This document shows positions 35,121 to 44,942 of a stretch of DNA of 64,000 nt, one piece after another. Source of the DNA: Rubrimonas sp036770645 (GTDB taxonomy: Bacteria > Pseudomonadota > Alphaproteobacteria > Rhodobacterales > Rhodobacteraceae); contig DAIPIU010000006.1 of the NCBI GenBank assembly GCA_036770645.1, forward strand, positions 4,026-68,025, in the 5' to 3' direction. Below the pieces are notes generated by a model that searched no databases, was not told the origin of the DNA, and worked only from the letters and a program-made list of their open reading frames with translations. The stretch's first letter is position 1; every line of letters starts with the position of its first letter. The position numbers were made by a program, and so were the translations under genes.

Positions 35121-36506
35121 TCAGGCCTCGACCCGCCCGCCCTTGCGCGCCGCGCCGCCCCTCGCCGAGGACGGCCCCTCGGCCTTGCCGGCCGGGCGCC
35201 TTTTCGCGAGACGGCGCACCAGCGGCGTGGTGGCGATCTCGTCGCCCGCGGCATAGGCCTCGTGGTTGCGCTCGATCAGGTCGAGATCGTAGAGATAGTT
35301 GACCATCGCCCCCCAGGACTGGGCGCGGCCCCGGGCCGACAGGTCCGCCCCCGCGTTCACCCGTTCCAGCCGCGCGCCGTTGCCCAGGTGGAAGCGCGCG
35401 ACCGGATCCACCGCGCCGCCCTTGGCCGCCCGCGCGTCGAGCAGATAGCGCGCGGCGATGGCGGCGGCCGGGGCGGCGGCGGCGGCATAGGCCTTGTCGG
35501 CCATGCCGCCGGGCAGCGCCTCGAGCGCCGCGACCGTCGCGCGCTCCTCGGCGTCCAGCGTCGCCGCGCCCGGGCCCAGCGCCCAGCCGCGCAGGCCGGG
35601 CACGGGCGAGAGGGTGACGAAGGTGCGCAGGGCGGGGAACTCGCGGCGCAACTCCTCGACCACCTGCTTGATCAGGAAATTCCCGAAGCTGATGCCGCGC
35701 AGCCCGCTCTGGCAGTTCGAGATGGAGTAGAACACCGCCGTCCGGGCCTTGGCCGGGTCCAGCGGCGCGCGCGTCTCGGCCAGGATCGGGGCGATGGCGC
35801 CGGGGATGTCCTCGGTCAGCGCGACTTCGACGAAGATCAGAGGATCGTCGCGCAACGCCGGGTGGAAGAAGGCGTAAAGCCGCCGGTCGGGCGCGGCGAC
35901 CCGGCGGCGGAGATCGTCCCAGCCGGCGATCTCGTGCACGGCCTCGTAGCGGATGATCTTCTCCAGGATCGAGGCCGGGGTGTCCCAGTCGATGTGGCGC
36001 AGCTCGAGGAACCCGCGGTTGAACCAGGCGGCGAACAGGTGCCGGAAATCGGCGTCGAGCGGGGCCAGCGCCGGGTTCCCGGCGATGGCCTCCAGCAGGT
36101 CGTCGCGCATCGCCACCAGCGCAGCGGTGCCGCCCGGGGCGCGGTTCAGGCGGCGGATCAGCTCCTGCACGCGCGGTTCGGCCGCGAGGTGCAGCGCATG
36201 GGCCGAGGCCGGATCGTCGTCGCGGAAACGCGCATAGGCGGCGCGCACGGCGTCCGGGTCCACCCCGAAGCGGTCGAGCGCCGCGGCGAACACCTCGCGC
36301 TTGGCGGCGCGGTCGAGACGCGCGTAGCGGGCCAGGATCTCGCGGCCGATGGCCAGCCCCGTCGCCTCGCCGCGCCCCGACAGCAGCGCCTCGCACAGCG
36401 CCGCGAGGTCGGGCTCGCGCGTTTCGCCGAGCGCCCCGATGGCCCGGCCCGCATCGGCGATCCGTCCCAGCAGATCGTTGAGGATGCCCGTCGTCGTCGC
36501 TGTCAT
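35121..36506 (-). CDS. Malonyl-CoA decarboxylase
   Basis: This 461-residue enzyme converts malonyl-CoA to acetyl-CoA and CO2. N-terminal four-helix part and C-terminal acetyltransferase-like catalytic domain are both present: SISNCQSGLRGISFGNFLIKQ, FVTLSPVPGLRGW (catalytic Ser motif) and VARFHLGNGARLERVNAGAD (catalytic His motif). A basic, low-complexity tail follows (about 435-461). The ATG at 36506 is preceded by GGGGG. It is convergent with aroQ, 28 bases apart. Confidence 0.92.
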   Translation of the reverse strand: MTATTTGILNDLLGRIADAGRAIGALGETREPDLAALCEALLSGRGEATGLAIGREILARYARLDRAAKREVFAAALDRFGVDPDAVRAAYARFRDDDPASAHALHLAAEPRVQELIRRLNRAPGGTAALVAMRDDLLEAIAGNPALAPLDADFRHLFAAWFNRGFLELRHIDWDTPASILEKIIRYEAVHEIAGWDDLRRRVAAPDRRLYAFFHPALRDDPLIFVEVALTEDIPGAIAPILAETRAPLDPAKARTAVFYSISNCQSGLRGISFGNFLIKQVVEELRREFPALRTFVTLSPVPGLRGWALGPGAATLDAEERATVAALEALPGGMADKAYAAAAAPAAAIAARYLLDARAAKGGAVDPVARFHLGNGARLERVNAGADLSARGRAQSWGAMVNYLYDLDLIERNHEAYAAGDEIATTPLVRRLAKRRPAGKAEGPSSARGGAARKGGRVEA

Positions 36507-36585
36507 GCCGCCCCCGACTCGCCCGCCCGCGCAACAAGGTTGCACGGGCAGGTTAACGCAGCGGACGGCGATGTCGCGGGTCGCA

Positions 36586-37527
36586 TCAGACCCGCAGCGG
36601 CGGCAGCGCCGCTTCGATGCGCGCCCGGTCGGGCTCGTGCATGCGCGGCAGGCGCAGCGTCGCGCCGAGCGCGTCGAGCGGCTCGTCCACGGTGAAGCCC
36701 GGGGTCTCGGTCGACACCTCGAACAGCACGCCGCCCGGAGTGCGGGCGTAGATCGCGTGGAAATAGTCGCGGTCGATGGTCTCGGTCACCCGCAGCCCCG
36801 CCGCGACCATTCGCGCCCGCACCCGCGCCTGCGCCGCAAGGTCGGCCACAGAGAAGGCGACGTGATGCACCGTGCCCGCGCCCTGGCCACCCGGTTCCAT
36901 CGCCGGATCGGCCAGCAGGTCCACCACGCCGGCCGGCGCGCCGGGCAGGGCAAGGCGCCGCAGCCGGCCCCCGACCGCGGCGGCCTCGCCGGCTTCGGCA
37001 TAGCCGAACGCGCCGGTCAGGATCGCGGCCACCGGTTCCGGATCGCGCAGCGCCAGCGTCACGCCGCGGAAGCCGCGGATCGCCGCGGCCGCGCCGATCT
37101 CGGGCGTCGTCCAGGGTGCGCGGGGGTCGTCGGTCTCGACCAGCGCGAAGGGCAGGCCGTCGGGATCCGTCCAGACCGCGCGCGGCTCTCCGAACACCGT
37201 CTCCCGCGCGACGGCGCGCGCGCCATGGGCCGGCAGGCGCCCGGCCCAGAAGGGCAGGGCCCCGCGCGGCACGGCGAACTGCGTCAGCGCGACCTGCCCG
37301 GCCCCGGTCCGGCCCCGGCGCGCATCCGGCCACACGAAGAAGGTCATGGCGCTGCCCGGCGCGCCGCTTTCGTCGCCGTAATACAGGTGCCAGGCGGTCG
37401 GATCGTCGAAATTCACCGTGCGCTTGACGAAGCGCAGCCCCAGCGCCCCGGCGTAGAAGTCATGGTTGGCCTGCGCATCGCCGGCGATGGCCGTGACATG
37501 GTGCAGGCCCGAGATCTCGCGGGTCAT
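36586..37527 (-). CDS. VOC-family ring-cleaving dioxygenase-like protein
   Basis: This 313-residue protein has two vicinal-oxygen-chelate modules. Fe(II)-type ligands are visible in ISGLHHVTAIAGD (His), GTVHHVAFSV (His) and GGVLFEVSTETPG (Glu), the pattern of MhqO/LinE-type hydroquinone or catechol dioxygenases. Substrate cannot be named. AAAGGA lies seven bases before the ATG. No aromatic-degradation genes flank it. Confidence 0.85.
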   Translation of the reverse strand: MTREISGLHHVTAIAGDAQANHDFYAGALGLRFVKRTVNFDDPTAWHLYYGDESGAPGSAMTFFVWPDARRGRTGAGQVALTQFAVPRGALPFWAGRLPAHGARAVARETVFGEPRAVWTDPDGLPFALVETDDPRAPWTTPEIGAAAAIRGFRGVTLALRDPEPVAAILTGAFGYAEAGEAAAVGGRLRRLALPGAPAGVVDLLADPAMEPGGQGAGTVHHVAFSVADLAAQARVRARMVAAGLRVTETIDRDYFHAIYARTPGGVLFEVSTETPGFTVDEPLDALGATLRLPRMHEPDRARIEAALPPLRV

Positions 37528-37651
37528 GGCTGTCCTTTCTCCGGCCCGCTGGCCGGTCCGCTTCCTCCCTGCGAGGTGGGTCCCGTCCCGCTGGATGACA
37601 ATACCGGTTGCGTTGGCAGACTGTTGCCCGGATCGAAACTGGCCAGCCGGG

Positions 37652-38008
37652 TCAGGGCGCGGCGGCCGCCCGCGCGCGCTGCGCCCGCGCCTGCCGGCGC
37701 AGCGCCTCGGCATCCACCACCGGACCCGCGAGCGCGGCGCGCCGGGCTTCGGCCTCGGCCGCGGCGGCGCGCAGCGTCCCGGCCGCCTGGGCGCCCTGCG
37801 CTGGGTCGGGCGCGGTCGCCAGCGCCTCGGCCCGCGTCGGCCCGTCGGCCAGCCTGGGCCAGGGCGCGGCCTCCACGCCGGGCGATTCGAGCGCGGGATA
37901 GTCGCGGAACAGCCCGGCCGAGCCGCATCCCGCCAGCGACAGGGCCGCCGCGAGCGCGTAGAAGGGCGACGACGTGACCCTGCGAACGGGGTGGCGCGAC
38001 CGGTGCAT
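37652..38008 (-). CDS. Hypothetical lipoprotein
   Basis: This 118-residue protein has a basic start (MHRSRHPVRRVTSS), a hydrophobic core and a lipobox LSLAGC, with the modified Cys near residue 28. The mature part is short, Ala/Arg-rich and helical, with the text LFRDYPALESPGVEAAPWPRLADGP near its N-terminus. No function assigned. It is divergent from class I phaC. Confidence 0.65.
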   Translation of the reverse strand: MHRSRHPVRRVTSSPFYALAAALSLAGCGSAGLFRDYPALESPGVEAAPWPRLADGPTRAEALATAPDPAQGAQAAGTLRAAAAEAEARRAALAGPVVDAEALRRQARAQRARAAAAP

Positions 38009-38077
38009 GCCGGTCTTATAAGAGGCGACGGCGAACAACGCCACGCGGACACGACACGCCCTTGGGGAGGGGACGCC

Positions 38078-39916
38078 ATGCCGGACACGACCGCCGACCT
38101 GCCGGTCGCGAAACCGTTCGCCGAGCCGGAGGAGATCGCGGCGCTGCTGCGCGATCAGGCCGAGTTCGCCGCCAACCTCGGCGTCATCGCCGAGAAGTCC
38201 CGGGACATCTGGGCCCGATTCGCCGCCGCCGGCGCCAACGACCGCCGGCCGATGCACGCCGATCCGCTGAACGCCATGCCGGCCTTCGCGGAACTGGGCC
38301 AGTCGCTGATGGAGCGGCCGCAGGAGATGACCGACGCGGTCATGCGCCTGTGGCTGCAGCAGGCCGAACTGATGCGCCGCGCCACGCTGCGGATGTGGGG
38401 CCTGCAGGAGGAGCCGCTGGTCCGGCCCGCCGCCAGCGACAAGCGCTTCAAGGACGAGGACTGGTCGAAGAACGCCGTTTTCGACTGGGTCAAGCAGTCC
38501 TACCTGGTGAGCTCCGGCTGGATCATGGACGTGGTCCACAACATGGGCGACCTTGAGGACCGCGACCGCAAGAAAGTGGCATTCTACACGCGCAATTTCG
38601 TCGAGGCGATGTCGCCGGCCAATTTCGCCGCCACCAACCCCGAGGTGCTGCGCGCCACGGTCGAGCAGAAGGGCGAGAACCTGGCGCGCGGGCTGCAGCA
38701 CATGCTCGAGGACCTCGAGCGCGGCAAGGGCAGCCTGCTGATCCGCCAGACCGACCTGCAGGCCTTCGAGGTCGGTCGCAACATGGCCATGACGCCGGGC
38801 GCGGTGATCTACGAGAACGAGCTGTTCCAGCTGATCCAGTACGCGCCGACCACCGAGACGGTGCATGCCGTGCCGATCCTGATCTGCCCGCCCTGGATCA
38901 ACAAGTTCTACATCCTCGACCTGAACGAGAAGAAATCGCTGGTGCGCTGGCTGGTGGCGCAGGGCTGGACGGTGTTCGTCATCGCCTGGGTGAACCCCGA
39001 CGAGCGCCAGAAGGACGAGACCTGGGAAAGCTACATGCGGAAGGGCGTGCTCAACGCCCTCGGCCGGGTGCTGGAGGAGACGGGCGAGAAGAAGGCCCAC
39101 ATGGTCGGCTACTGCATCGGCGGCACCATGCTGGGCACCACGCTCGCCACCATGGCCGCCGCGGGCGACGACCGCGCGGCCTCGGCGACCTTCTTCACCA
39201 CCCAGCTCGACTTCACCGATGCCGGCGAATTGCAGGTGTTCGTCGACGAAAAGACCCTCAAGGTTCTCGATGAGAAGATGGACGAGGGCTATCTGCCCGC
39301 CGAGAGCATGGCCAGCGCCTTCAACATGCTGCGCGCAAGCGACCTGATCTGGGGCTTCGTGATCCAGAACTACCTGCTGGGCAAGGAGCCGTTCCCCTTC
39401 GACCTGCTGTACTGGAATGCCGACAGCACCTGCATGCCGGCGCGGGTGCATCACTTCTATCTGGACAATTTCTACAACGCCAACCGCCTCGCCAATGGCG
39501 AGCTGCGGCTGGGCGGCGAGACGCTCGACCTCGGCAAGGTGACCCTGCCGGTCTACCACATCGCCACCAAGGAGGATCACATCGCGCCGCCCCAGTCGGT
39601 CTATCGCGGCGCGAAGCTGATCGGGTCGAAGAACGCGACCTTCATCCTCGCGGGCTCGGGCCACATCGCGGGCGTCGTGAACCCGCCCGAGCCGCCGAAA
39701 TACCAGTACTGGACGCGCAAGGGCCTCGATGCGCCGACCGTCGAGGCCTGGACGAAGGACGCGGCGGAGACCGCGGGGTCGTGGTGGCCGCACTGGAGCG
39801 CGTGGCTTGCGTCGCGGTCGCGGCGCATGGTGCCTGCGCGGGCGCCGGGCGCGGTGCACGGGGTCATCGAGCCCGCGCCCGGACGCTATGTGAAGGTGCG
39901 CTTCGACCAGCGGTGA
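38078..39916 (+). CDS. phaC: Class I polyhydroxyalkanoate synthase
   Basis: This 612-residue enzyme polymerises short-chain hydroxyacyl-CoA as a homodimer. The lipase-like box GYCIGG gives Cys346; KEDHIAPP supplies the catalytic Asp and SGHIAGVVNPP the His. The N-terminal PhaC domain (about 100-270) is complete. GGGGAGGGG precedes the ATG at 38078. Unlike in most relatives, no phasin, phaR or phaZ is adjacent; a MATE gene follows. A separate class III phaE-phaC pair lies at 12.7-14.6 kb. Confidence 0.96.
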   Translation: MPDTTADLPVAKPFAEPEEIAALLRDQAEFAANLGVIAEKSRDIWARFAAAGANDRRPMHADPLNAMPAFAELGQSLMERPQEMTDAVMRLWLQQAELMRRATLRMWGLQEEPLVRPAASDKRFKDEDWSKNAVFDWVKQSYLVSSGWIMDVVHNMGDLEDRDRKKVAFYTRNFVEAMSPANFAATNPEVLRATVEQKGENLARGLQHMLEDLERGKGSLLIRQTDLQAFEVGRNMAMTPGAVIYENELFQLIQYAPTTETVHAVPILICPPWINKFYILDLNEKKSLVRWLVAQGWTVFVIAWVNPDERQKDETWESYMRKGVLNALGRVLEETGEKKAHMVGYCIGGTMLGTTLATMAAAGDDRAASATFFTTQLDFTDAGELQVFVDEKTLKVLDEKMDEGYLPAESMASAFNMLRASDLIWGFVIQNYLLGKEPFPFDLLYWNADSTCMPARVHHFYLDNFYNANRLANGELRLGGETLDLGKVTLPVYHIATKEDHIAPPQSVYRGAKLIGSKNATFILAGSGHIAGVVNPPEPPKYQYWTRKGLDAPTVEAWTKDAAETAGSWWPHWSAWLASRSRRMVPARAPGAVHGVIEPAPGRYVKVRFDQR

Positions 39917-40004
39917 GGGCCTCACGGAGGCGTGCCTTGCGGCCGGGCCCGCACAACCTTAAGCAGAGTGTCAGGTTGGTCGAACGGTTTCGGGCTGCGG
40001 ACGC

Positions 40005-41399
40005 ATGGCGGAAGGGGGCGCGTTGAGCCGACAGCCGCCAGTCGTCGCGGATTCCGCCGGCTGGTCTGAGGAGCTGCGCGCGACGCTGCGGCTGGCCTGG
40101 CCGCTGATCGTCGCGCAGTTCGCCACCATCGCCCTCACCGCCACCGACGTGGTGATGATGGGCTGGCTGGGGGCCGAGTTCATCGCCGCGGGGTCGCTGG
40201 CGACCTCGTTCATGTTCCCGTTCCTGATGTTCGGCACCGGGCTGTGCATGGCGGTGGCGCCGCTGGTGTCGCAGGCGCTGGGGTCGGGCCGGCGGCGCGA
40301 GGTGCGGCGCGTGGTGCGGCAGGGGCTGTGGGCCGCCATCGGCATCTCGGCGCTGCTGCTGCCGGCGGTGCTGTCGGGCGGGACGCTGCTGGGCTGGCTG
40401 GGCCAGGCCGAGGCGACGGCGGCGCTGGCGGGGGAATACCTGCGGCTGGCGGGCTGGATGCTGCCCTTCGCGCTGGTGTTCGTGGTGCTGCGCTGTCTTG
40501 TGGCCGCGCGCGGCGGCACCGGCGTGGTGCTGCGCATCACCCTGTTCGGCATCGCGGTGAATGCGCTGGGCAACTGGGCGCTGATGTTCGGCAATCTCGG
40601 CGCGCCGCGGCTCGAGCTCGCCGGGGCGGGGATCTCGACGACGCTGACCCATGCGGTGATGGCCGCGCTGCTGTGGCTGCATGTGGCGCGCGGGGCGGCC
40701 TATCGCCGCCTCGGGGCGCTGGCGCGGCCCTTCGTGGCCGACTGGCCGCGGCTGCTGGCGATCCTGCGGCTGGGCCTGCCCATCGGCCTGACCATCACGG
40801 CCGAATCCGGCCTGTTCACGGCCGCGGCGGTGATGATGGGCTGGCTGGGCCCCGACGCGCTGGCCGCGCATGCGGTGGCGCTGCAGCTCGCCGCCATCGC
40901 CTTCATGGCGCCGCTGGGCCTCAGCCACGCGACCACCGTGCGCGTCGGCCTCGCCCATGGCCGCGGCGATGCGGCCGGCGCGCGCCTGGCGGGCTGGACC
41001 TCGATCCTTCTGTCCTTCGGCTTCATGGGCTGCGTGGCGCTGGCGTTCTGGTTCGCGCCCTGGCCGCTGATCGGCCTGTTCCTCGACCGCGGCGTGCCCG
41101 CCAGTGCGGCGCCCATCGCGCTTGCGGCCTCGTATCTTTCGGTCGCGGCGCTGTTCCAGCTGGTCGACGGGGCGCAGGTGACCGCCGCCGCGGCCCTGCG
41201 CGGCATGAGCGACACGCGCGTGCCCATGCTGATCGCGCTGACGGGCTACTGGGCCGTCGGGCTGCCCACGGCCTACTGGCTGGGCTTCCACGGCGGGCTG
41301 GCGGGGGTGGGGGTCTGGCTCGGGCTGGCGGCGGGGCTGGCGGCGGCGGCGCTGCTGCTGATGGCGCGTCTGGCGCGCCGCACGGCGCGGCCCGGGTGA
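40005..41399 (+). CDS. MATE family multidrug/Na+ antiporter (NorM-type)
   Basis: This protein of up to 464 residues has 12 membrane segments in two homologous halves (RLAWPLIVAQFATIALTATDVVMMG and RLGLPIGLTITAESGLFTAAAVMMG). It exports cationic compounds against Na+ or H+. The ATG at 40005 has no Shine-Dalgarno, whereas an in-frame TTG at 40023 follows GGAAGGGGG by about five bases, so the true start may be 40023. Confidence 0.9.
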   Translation: MAEGGALSRQPPVVADSAGWSEELRATLRLAWPLIVAQFATIALTATDVVMMGWLGAEFIAAGSLATSFMFPFLMFGTGLCMAVAPLVSQALGSGRRREVRRVVRQGLWAAIGISALLLPAVLSGGTLLGWLGQAEATAALAGEYLRLAGWMLPFALVFVVLRCLVAARGGTGVVLRITLFGIAVNALGNWALMFGNLGAPRLELAGAGISTTLTHAVMAALLWLHVARGAAYRRLGALARPFVADWPRLLAILRLGLPIGLTITAESGLFTAAAVMMGWLGPDALAAHAVALQLAAIAFMAPLGLSHATTVRVGLAHGRGDAAGARLAGWTSILLSFGFMGCVALAFWFAPWPLIGLFLDRGVPASAAPIALAASYLSVAALFQLVDGAQVTAAAALRGMSDTRVPMLIALTGYWAVGLPTAYWLGFHGGLAGVGVWLGLAAGLAAAALLLMARLARRTARPG

Positions 41400-41473
41400 G
41401 CCCGCGCGCGGCCGGCGCCTTGCGCCGCCCCATGCTGCGCCGCACATAAGGCGTCGCGCCGCCCGGAGGACCC

Positions 41474-41968
41474 ATGGAACGCCTGATCGAGACCGTCCTC
41501 TACCATTCCCGCTGGCTGCTGGCCCCGATGTATTTCGGGCTGGCGATCGTGCTGGGCCTGCTGACCTTCTCGTTCGGCAAGGAGGTCTGGAACATCGCCA
41601 TCCGCATCGACCGGATCGGCGAGACCGAGATGATCCTGCTGACGCTGTCGCTGATCGACCTCGCGCTGGTCGGTGCGCTGGTGGTGATGGTGATCATCTC
41701 GGGCTACGAGAATTTCGTCTCGCGCTTCGACGTGCCGGAGGATGCGGACAAGCTCGCCTGGGTGGGCAAGCTGGATGCCGGCGGGCTGAAGCTCAAGCTC
41801 GCCTCGTCCATCGTCGCGATCTCGTCGATCCATCTGCTGAAGGCGTTCATGAACGTCGAGGCGATGTCCTCGGAAAAGCTCGCCTGGCTGGTGGGCATCC
41901 ACTTGACCTTCGTGGTCTCGACGCTGCTGATGGCGGTGGTCGAGCGCTACCTCACCCCCCACGCCTGA
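41474..41968 (+). CDS. YqhA/UPF0114 family membrane protein
   Basis: This 164-residue protein has three to four membrane segments and matches the YqhA family over its full length: SRWLLAPMYFGLAIVL, LIDLALVGALVVMVIISGYENFVS and ASSIVAISSIHLLKAFM. Function unknown. The last 22 bases overlap the 3' end of the convergent queG. Confidence 0.88.
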   Translation: MERLIETVLYHSRWLLAPMYFGLAIVLGLLTFSFGKEVWNIAIRIDRIGETEMILLTLSLIDLALVGALVVMVIISGYENFVSRFDVPEDADKLAWVGKLDAGGLKLKLASSIVAISSIHLLKAFMNVEAMSSEKLAWLVGIHLTFVVSTLLMAVVERYLTPHA

Positions 41969-43083
41969 GCCTCGGCCGCCCATTCCGCGGCCGCCTCCGG
42001 GTCGGGGTCCGCGCGCCATGCCACGCGGGCCCGCGCGGGGTCCAGCCGCGCCAGCGCCCAGACCGCCGCGCCGCGCACCAGCGCCGCGGCGTCGTCCAGC
42101 CGCGCGGCGGCCGCGTCGGCCAGCGCGGGGTCGGCGCTGTTGCCGATGGCGGTCAGCACGTTGCGCAGGAACCGCGCCCGCCCGATCCGCTTGACCGGCG
42201 ATCCGGCGAACAGGGCGCGGAAGCCGGCGTCGTCCAGCGTCGCGAGGTCGGCGAGCAGGGGCCGCGCCAGTTCCGGCCGCGCGGCATAGGCGATCTCCCG
42301 CGCGCGGCCGGCGAACTTGTTCCACGGGCAGATGGCCAGGCAGTCGTCGCAGCCGTAGATGCGGTTGCCGATCAGGGGCCGCAGCGGGCGCGGGATCGGG
42401 CCCTTCAGCTCGATGGTCAGGTAGCTGATGCAGCGCCGCGCATCGAGCACGCCGGGCGCGGGGAAGGCCGCGGTCGGGCAGATGTCGAGGCAGCGCCGGC
42501 AGGCCCCGCAGCGGTCGGCATGGGGCGCGTCCGTCTCGATCTCGGCCGCGCTGAACACCGCGCCGAGGAAGAACCACGATCCCAGCCGCCGCGACACGAG
42601 GTTGCTGTGCCGGCCCTGCCAGCCGAGGCCCGCGGCCTCGGCCAGCGGCTTCTCCATCACCGGGGCGGTGTCGACGAACAGCTTGACCTCAGCCCCGGAG
42701 GCGGCGGCCAGCGCCCGCGCCACGCGCCGCAGCTTGCGCTTGACCACGTCGTGATAGTCGGCCCCCTGCGCGTAGGCCGAGATCGCGGCGCGGTCGCGGG
42801 TCTCCAGCGCCGCCAGCGGATCGCCCGCCGGCGGGTAGGCGTCGGCCAGCATCACCACGCTGCGCGCCGCGGGCCAGAGCGCAGCGGGGTCGGCGCGCCA
42901 GGCGGCGCGGTCCTCCATCCAGCCCATTTCGCCGTGCAAGCCGGCCTCGAGCCAGCGGTGCAGCCGCGCGCCGGCGGCGGCGATTGCGCCGGGCCGCGTC
43001 ACGCCGAAGTCGGCGAAGCCCGCCGCCCGCGCCTCGGCCTCCGCCAGCCGGCGCAGGGCCGCGGGCGAGGGGGGCGCGGCCAC
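41947..43083 (-). CDS. queG: Epoxyqueuosine reductase
   Basis: This 378-residue cobalamin-dependent enzyme makes queuosine from epoxyqueuosine in tRNA. Two [4Fe-4S] sites are visible: CGACRRCLDICPTAAF and CDDCLAICPW, the third cysteine partners lying around RRCISYLTIE. The active-site region YHDVVKRKLR and FVDTAPVMEKPLAEAAGLGWQG are standard. GTG at 43083 gives the family start. It lies 11 bases after the GST gene on the same strand. Confidence 0.93.
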   Translation of the reverse strand: MAAPPSPAALRRLAEAEARAAGFADFGVTRPGAIAAAGARLHRWLEAGLHGEMGWMEDRAAWRADPAALWPAARSVVMLADAYPPAGDPLAALETRDRAAISAYAQGADYHDVVKRKLRRVARALAAASGAEVKLFVDTAPVMEKPLAEAAGLGWQGRHSNLVSRRLGSWFFLGAVFSAAEIETDAPHADRCGACRRCLDICPTAAFPAPGVLDARRCISYLTIELKGPIPRPLRPLIGNRIYGCDDCLAICPWNKFAGRAREIAYAARPELARPLLADLATLDDAGFRALFAGSPVKRIGRARFLRNVLTAIGNSADPALADAAAARLDDAAALVRGAAVWALARLDPARARVAWRADPDPEAAAEWAAEAQAWGVR

Positions 43084-43094
43084 GGCGCGGGCCT

Positions 43095-43763
43095 TCAGAA
43101 ATCCAGGTCGGCGTAATGGGCGGGCGGCGAGAAGCCGGGCAGGTGGTCGGTCAGCAGCGGCCGGAAGCAGGGGCGCGACTTGACCCGCGCATACCACTCC
43201 TTCGCGGCGTCCGAGACCTCCCACGGCACGTCGCCGAGATAGTCGAGGCAGGACAGATGCGCAGCGGCGGCGAAATCGGCGATGCTCAGGCTTTCGCCCG
43301 CCAGCCAGTGCCGCCGCTCGACCAGCCAGCCGACATAGTCGAGATGGGTCTTGACCGCCTTGTGCCCGGCCTTGACCCTCGCGCTGTCGGGCGTGCCGCT
43401 GCGCGACAGGCGCTTGGTCGCGCGCTCGTGCACCAGGTTCTGGGTGACCTCGCGGTTGAACTTGTCGTCGAACCACGCCACCAGCCGCCGCGCCTCGGCG
43501 CGCTCCCACGGGTCGGAGGGCAGCAGGCGCGGCTCGGGGCCGGTCTCCTCGAGCCATTCGAAGATCGCGTTGCTGTCGGCCAGCGCGCGGCCGTCGCGTT
43601 CGATCAGCACCGGCACCGCGCCGGCGGGGTTGAGGCGCAGGAAATCCAGCCGCCGCTCCCAGGTCTTCTCCTCGATCAGCTCGACTTCGAGGCGCTTTTC
43701 GCCCAGCACGAGGCGGATCTTCCGGCAGAAGGGCGACAGCGGCAGGTGGTAGAGGCGGCGCAT
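43095..43763 (-). CDS. Glutathione S-transferase family protein
   Basis: This 222-residue protein has a thioredoxin-like N-terminus (MRRLYHLPLSPFCRKIRLVL, with Ser and Cys as candidate catalytic residues; ALADSNAIFEWLEE for glutathione binding) and a helical C-terminal domain (LSIADFAAAAHLSCLDYLGDVPW). Natural substrate unknown. It probably forms a two-gene unit with queG. Confidence 0.88.
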   Translation of the reverse strand: MRRLYHLPLSPFCRKIRLVLGEKRLEVELIEEKTWERRLDFLRLNPAGAVPVLIERDGRALADSNAIFEWLEETGPEPRLLPSDPWERAEARRLVAWFDDKFNREVTQNLVHERATKRLSRSGTPDSARVKAGHKAVKTHLDYVGWLVERRHWLAGESLSIADFAAAAHLSCLDYLGDVPWEVSDAAKEWYARVKSRPCFRPLLTDHLPGFSPPAHYADLDF

Positions 43764-43934
43764 GGGCGATGGTCCCGGGTTACGCCCCCGTCTTGCGCCG
43801 CGCCGCGCGGATTTTCAACCGCATGGCCGCCGCGGCCCGGGCCGGGCGGTTTTGCGCTTCCGTCCATCGCCCAACCGCCCTAGCCTCGGCCCGAACGCCG
43901 CACGCGACGGCGGAACCCGACAGGAGGACGACCC

Positions 43935-44942
43935 ATGGACATCACGCGCCGCGCGGCCCTTTCGCTTGCCTGCGCCGCAGGGCTCGGGCTCGCCGCGCCC
44001 GCCCCCGCGCAGGAGGCCGCGAGCTATGTGCTCGCCACCGCATCGACGGGGGGCACCTACTATCCGGTCGGCGTCGCCATCGCCACGCTGATCAAGGTGC
44101 GGCTCGAGCCGACGCAGAAGATCGGCATGTCGGCGATCTCCTCGGCCGGATCGGGCGAGAACATCCGCCTGCTTCGCGAGGGCGAGGCGCAGTTCGCCAT
44201 CCTGCAGGGGCTGTTCGGGCAATATGCCGCCGAGGGCGCCGGGCCGGTCGCCGCGGACGGTCCGCAGGCCAACCTGCGCTCGGTCAGCATGCTGTGGCCG
44301 AACGTCGAGCATTTCGTGGTGGCCGCCGACCGCGCCGCCACAGGCACCATCGCCGATTTCGTGGCGCTGAAGGGCGAAAGCGTCGCCATCGGCGCGCCGA
44401 CCTCCGGCACCATCGGGTCGAACCGCGCCATCCTCTCGGCGCTGGGCCTGAACGTCGACGCCGACGTGACGCTGGTGGGCGGCGGCTACGGCCCGGCGGC
44501 CGAGGCGCTGCAGAACGGGCAGGTCGCGGGCATCTCGACGCCGGCGGGCGTGCCGGTGGGCGCGCTGACGCAGCTGTTCGCCGCGGCCGGCGACCGGGTG
44601 CGCCTTCTGTCCTTCACCCCCGAGCAGGTGGCGCAGGTCGGCGGGGTCTGGACCGCCTACACCATCCCCGCCGGCGCCTATCCCGGCCAGACGGCGGATG
44701 TGGTGACCATCGCCCAGCCCAACTTCCTCGCCGTCGATGCCGGCGTGCCCGAGGACCACGTCTACCAGATCACCAAGGCGATGTTCGAGAACCTGCCCTT
44801 CCTGCAGGCCATCCACCCGGCGACGCAGGAGATGGCGCTCGGCACCGCGCTGGCGGGGCTGCCGCTGCCGCTGCACCCCGGCGCGCTGCGCTATTTCCGC
44901 GAGGCCGGCGTCGAGGTGCCCGAGCGGCTCGTCGGCGAGTGA
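43935..44942 (+). CDS. TAXI-family TRAP solute receptor (system 2)
   Basis: This 335-residue receptor has a signal peptide (MDITRRAALSLACAAGLGLA, cut near APAQ); the Arg pair followed by Ala-Ala could also suit Tat export. The mature part opens YVLATASTGGTYYPVGVAIAT, the TAXI signature. CAGGAGG precedes the ATG. Ligand unknown. The permease gene overlaps its stop by four bases. Confidence 0.93.
   Translation: MDITRRAALSLACAAGLGLAAPAPAQEAASYVLATASTGGTYYPVGVAIATLIKVRLEPTQKIGMSAISSAGSGENIRLLREGEAQFAILQGLFGQYAAEGAGPVAADGPQANLRSVSMLWPNVEHFVVAADRAATGTIADFVALKGESVAIGAPTSGTIGSNRAILSALGLNVDADVTLVGGGYGPAAEALQNGQVAGISTPAGVPVGALTQLFAAAGDRVRLLSFTPEQVAQVGGVWTAYTIPAGAYPGQTADVVTIAQPNFLAVDAGVPEDHVYQITKAMFENLPFLQAIHPATQEMALGTALAGLPLPLHPGALRYFREAGVEVPERLVGE

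Noticed and set aside
43769..44938. N-terminal extension of the second fused TRAP permease
   Set aside because: It is out of frame with, and covered by, the TAXI receptor gene; the GTG at 44939 explains the permease start.
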